From assembly GCA_029852775.1 (NCBI GenBank), contig LEKJ01000017.1, positions 1 to 56,181 on the forward strand: a stretch of 56,181 nt of DNA, given 5' to 3'. The translations under genes and the position numbers were made by a program. This document shows positions 54,240 to 56,181 of the stretch, piece by piece. A model generated the notes under the pieces. It searched no databases. It saw nothing but the letters and a program-made list of their open reading frames with translations, and had not been told where the DNA came from. Source of the stretch: Pasteurellaceae bacterium LFhippo2 (GTDB lineage: Bacteria > Pseudomonadota > Gammaproteobacteria > Enterobacterales > Pasteurellaceae). The stretch's first letter is position 1. Every line of letters starts with the position of its first letter.

Positions 54240-54255
54240 GGACGCCGAAGCGCCC
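54240..54255 (-). terminator. UUCG-loop terminator after the 26-residue peptide gene
   Basis: On the minus strand GGGCGC-TTCG-GCGTCC, a stable UUCG tetraloop hairpin (one G-T pair), followed by TTTGTTTTTTC. It lies between the small gene and mnmC, 17 bases after the small gene's stop. Confidence 0.85.
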
Positions 54256-54271
54256 TGTAAATCAATCAAAA

Positions 54272-54352
54272 TTAGAAAATGTTAATTGCAAATAACACGA
54301 TCATCCCTAATGCGCCTGATACAGCTAACATTGCATAACCAAATGGACCCAT
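54272..54352 (-). CDS. 26-residue hydrophobic peptide, probable small membrane protein
   Basis: An ATG at 54350-54352 preceded by AGGAG seven bases upstream opens a frame MGPFGYAMLAVSGALGMIVL plus FAINIF and a TAA. It is almost entirely one transmembrane helix. It has its own ribosome site and is followed by a textbook terminator before mnmC, so it appears to be an independent small transcription unit between mnmC and purR. I do not recognise the family. Small single-helix proteins often modulate larger membrane complexes; no partner can be named here. Confidence 0.7.
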   Translation of the reverse strand: MGPFGYAMLAVSGALGMIVLFAINIF

Positions 54353-54507
54353 TTTAGTCTCCTATACTACTTAAAATTAATCAAAGTTAAAAAACCGTTG
54401 TATTCTAAAACTATTTGGTAAAAATGCAATGCGAGCGCTTATTTTATTTAGGCAATTTAGCAAAATTCGTTATAATGGGCGCCACTTTTTATTATGAAGG
54501 AAATATT

Positions 54508-55524
54508 ATGGCTACGATTAAAGATGTTGCGAAACTTGCAGGTGTTTCAACAACAACCGTCTCCCACGTAATAAATAAAACCAGATTTGTAGCAGAAGAC
54601 ACAACTAAGGCTGTTTGGGACGCTATTAGCGAATTAAATTATTCGCCAAGTGCCGTGGCGCGTAGTTTAAAAGTAAATACGACTAAATCTATTGGTATGA
54701 TTATTACCACCAGCCAAGCGCCCTATTTTGCAGAAATTGTGCTTGCAGTAGAAGAGTATTGCTACAATCAAGGCTATTCTCTCTTCTTATGTAATACGCA
54801 AAATGATCCTGAAAAAGTTCAGAACCATTTGGATATGCTGATTGCAAAACGTGTTGATGGCATTTTAGTAATGTGTTCTGAGTATACCCAAAATTCATTA
54901 GCGCTATTCAATGGTACAAATGTGCCAATGGTAGTTATGGATTGGGGGCCAAACGATGGCAAGAGCGACCGTATTCTTGACCATAGCTTTGACGGTGGCT
55001 ATTTAGCAACCAAACACTTAATTGATAACGGCCATCGTGATATTGCGATTATTGCTGGTTACTTACATAAAACTACAGCAAAAGCTCGTTATGATGGTTT
55101 TGTAAAAGCGATGACAGAAGCAGGCTTATTAATTCATCAAGAGTGGATTTTTGAAAATGATTTCCAACCTGAAGGCGGTTATGAAAGTATGAATAACTTG
55201 CTTAAACTTGATGGAAAATATCCAACAGCGGTTGTTTGTGGATGCGATACAATGGCTTTAGGTGCGATTTCAGCTATTTCTGAAAAAGGGCTTAATGTTC
55301 CGCAAGATATTTCAGTTATTGGTTATGACAATATTCACGACTCACGTTTTTATGCGCCACCATTAACGACCATTCACCAATCAAAAACACGTTTGGGCCA
55401 AATGGCGTTAGATCTGTTGTTTGAACGAATTAAGGATGAAGATAAAGCGAAAGAACCGTCTGTTTTAGAGTTTCATCCTGAGTTGGTTATCCGTAGTTCT
55501 GTGCGTAAAATCAACCACTCTTAA
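54508..55524 (+). CDS. purR: Purine repressor PurR
   Basis: LacI-family repressor that binds hypoxanthine or guanine and represses purine biosynthesis genes. The helix-turn-helix and hinge read [32 protein letters not shown]...[12 protein letters not shown]. The effector domain follows ([43 protein letters not shown]). I use the ATG 54508-54510 with GAAGG upstream, giving 338 residues, close to the E. coli length (341); the frame open to 54415 runs through the promoter. A -10 TATAAT is at 54471-54476. Confidence 0.95.
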   Translation: MATIKDVAKLAGVSTTTVSHVINKTRFVAEDTTKAVWDAISELNYSPSAVARSLKVNTTKSIGMIITTSQAPYFAEIVLAVEEYCYNQGYSLFLCNTQNDPEKVQNHLDMLIAKRVDGILVMCSEYTQNSLALFNGTNVPMVVMDWGPNDGKSDRILDHSFDGGYLATKHLIDNGHRDIAIIAGYLHKTTAKARYDGFVKAMTEAGLLIHQEWIFENDFQPEGGYESMNNLLKLDGKYPTAVVCGCDTMALGAISAISEKGLNVPQDISVIGYDNIHDSRFYAPPLTTIHQSKTRLGQMALDLLFERIKDEDKAKEPSVLEFHPELVIRSSVRKINHS

Positions 55525-55543
55525 CTTAGAATAAGGATAATTA

Positions 55544-56140
55544 ATGGAATATTTAATTGCATTTTTTAGCAGCTACGGTTATTGGGCTGTATTTTTAGTT
55601 TTACTCGCTTGCGGTTTTGGTTTACCTATTCCAGAAGATATTACCTTAGTTTCAGGCGGTGTAATTTCAGGCTTAGGCTATACAAATGTACACTGGATGT
55701 TGCTCGTAAGTATGTTAGGAGTTCTGATTGGCGATAGTATTATGTACTGGCTTGGCAGAATCTACGGCGAAAAAATCTTACAATTTAGATTAATCCGCAA
55801 AATTGCAACTCCTGAACGTTTTCAAACTGTTCAAGAGCGTTTTGAAAAAGAAGGTTGGAAATTGCTGTTTGTTGCACGTTTCTTACCAGGTTTACGTGCT
55901 GTAGTTTATTTAGTTTCTGGTATTACCAATAAAGTTACCTATACTCGCTTTGTATTAGTGGACTTTTTTGCAGCGATTATCTCTGTGCCGATTTGGGTCT
56001 ATTTAGGTGATTTTGGTGCTAAAAATTTAGACTGGCTTCAAGAACAAATCCATAAAGGGCAAATGGCAATTTGGGTTATCTTAGCTGTTGGCGGTTTATT
56101 TGTTTTCTGGAAATGGAAAAAAAGTAAAAAGAACTCTTGA
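55544..56140 (+). CDS. DedA-family inner-membrane protein
   Basis: A 198-residue DedA/VTT-domain membrane protein. These proteins take part in phospholipid or undecaprenyl-phosphate recycling and membrane-potential homeostasis. The family motifs are present: FGLPIPEDITLVSGGVISG, GDSIMYWLGRIYG, and ARFLPGLRAVVYLVSG, with hydrophobic C-terminal helices and a lysine-rich end (KWKKSKKNS). It starts 19 bases after purR with AAGGATAA before the ATG and is probably co-transcribed with it. Confidence 0.92.
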   Translation: MEYLIAFFSSYGYWAVFLVLLACGFGLPIPEDITLVSGGVISGLGYTNVHWMLLVSMLGVLIGDSIMYWLGRIYGEKILQFRLIRKIATPERFQTVQERFEKEGWKLLFVARFLPGLRAVVYLVSGITNKVTYTRFVLVDFFAAIISVPIWVYLGDFGAKNLDWLQEQIHKGQMAIWVILAVGGLFVFWKWKKSKKNS

Positions 56141-56161
56141 TTTATAAGAAAAAGGACGCTT

Positions 56162-56181
56162 ATGATCTGCACCCCAAAAGT
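56162..56181 (+). CDS. Start of an unidentified gene, cut by the window end
   Basis: An ATG preceded by AAAAAGGAC opens MICTPK, with only six full codons visible. It is 21 bases after the DedA stop, so it is probably the next gene of the same transcript. No identity can be given. Confidence 0.45.

Overview
The window is chromosomal DNA of a Pasteurellaceae bacterium, most likely of the Actinobacillus/Mannheimia branch. The 9-mer ACAAGCGGT, the core of the Apl-type DNA uptake signal, occurs at least a dozen times on both strands, often followed by the family's AT tract ending in TTGCAAA. The Haemophilus-type core AAGTGCGGT was seen only once. Gene content and order (pnp-nlpI-deaD, yciCBA-yciI, sucAB-sucCD, purR, mnmC, glnE) are those of a small AT-rich gammaproteobacterial genome. 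The species cannot be fixed from the sequence.

Layout. 1-7 kb: a two-ATPase ABC protein, then the minus-strand RNA-decay block pnp-nlpI-deaD. 7-12 kb: an accessory, defence-like stretch with an AAA_14/DUF4143 ATPase behind two operator-like palindromes, an MmeI-like single-chain restriction-modification enzyme, and a Phd/PIN toxin-antitoxin pair. 12-16.2 kb: an SbmA/YddA-type ABC exporter and a TonB-dependent siderophore receptor with a Fur-box-like site. 16.4-24 kb: a complete minus-strand catabolic operon (agaR-agaS-EIIB-EIIC-EIID-GH35 beta-galactosidase-EIIA-lacD), predicted to import and break down galactose/galactosamine-containing host glycans to triose phosphates, with CRP-like and DeoR-type sites at its head. 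24-36 kb: mainly housekeeping genes (orphan AfuA-like binding protein, trmJ, fadD, rseB-rseC without rpoE-rseA, a HigBA-like pair, glnE, yci genes, yfbV).

36.2-42.1 kb holds the most striking locus: three adjacent bacterial dynamin-like GTPase genes in one minus-strand operon. The first gene begins ATG followed at once by a 62-bp CCAA tetranucleotide tract. In this sequence the ATG is out of frame with the GTPase, so the gene is in a phase-OFF configuration; one more repeat unit would give a 606-residue protein. This is a phase-variable multi-dynamin system.

42.3-56.2 kb returns to core genes: dcd, udk, argO, sucABCD, a major porin, mnmC, an unrecognised 26-residue membrane peptide with its own ribosome site and terminator, purR, a DedA-family protein and the first codons of a further gene.

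A second theme is a family of short palindromic repeats with a constant TGTAGGG edge and a changing palindromic core (1-18, 3452-3501, 4638-4662, 13983-14055, 17810-17858, 26082-26103, 47269-47293, 48549-48598). They sit mostly between genes, but one copy lies in frame inside glnE (30999-31024). I saw no tRNA, rRNA, CRISPR array, insertion sequence or prophage. All calls are by reading the sequence and motifs; no database search was possible.
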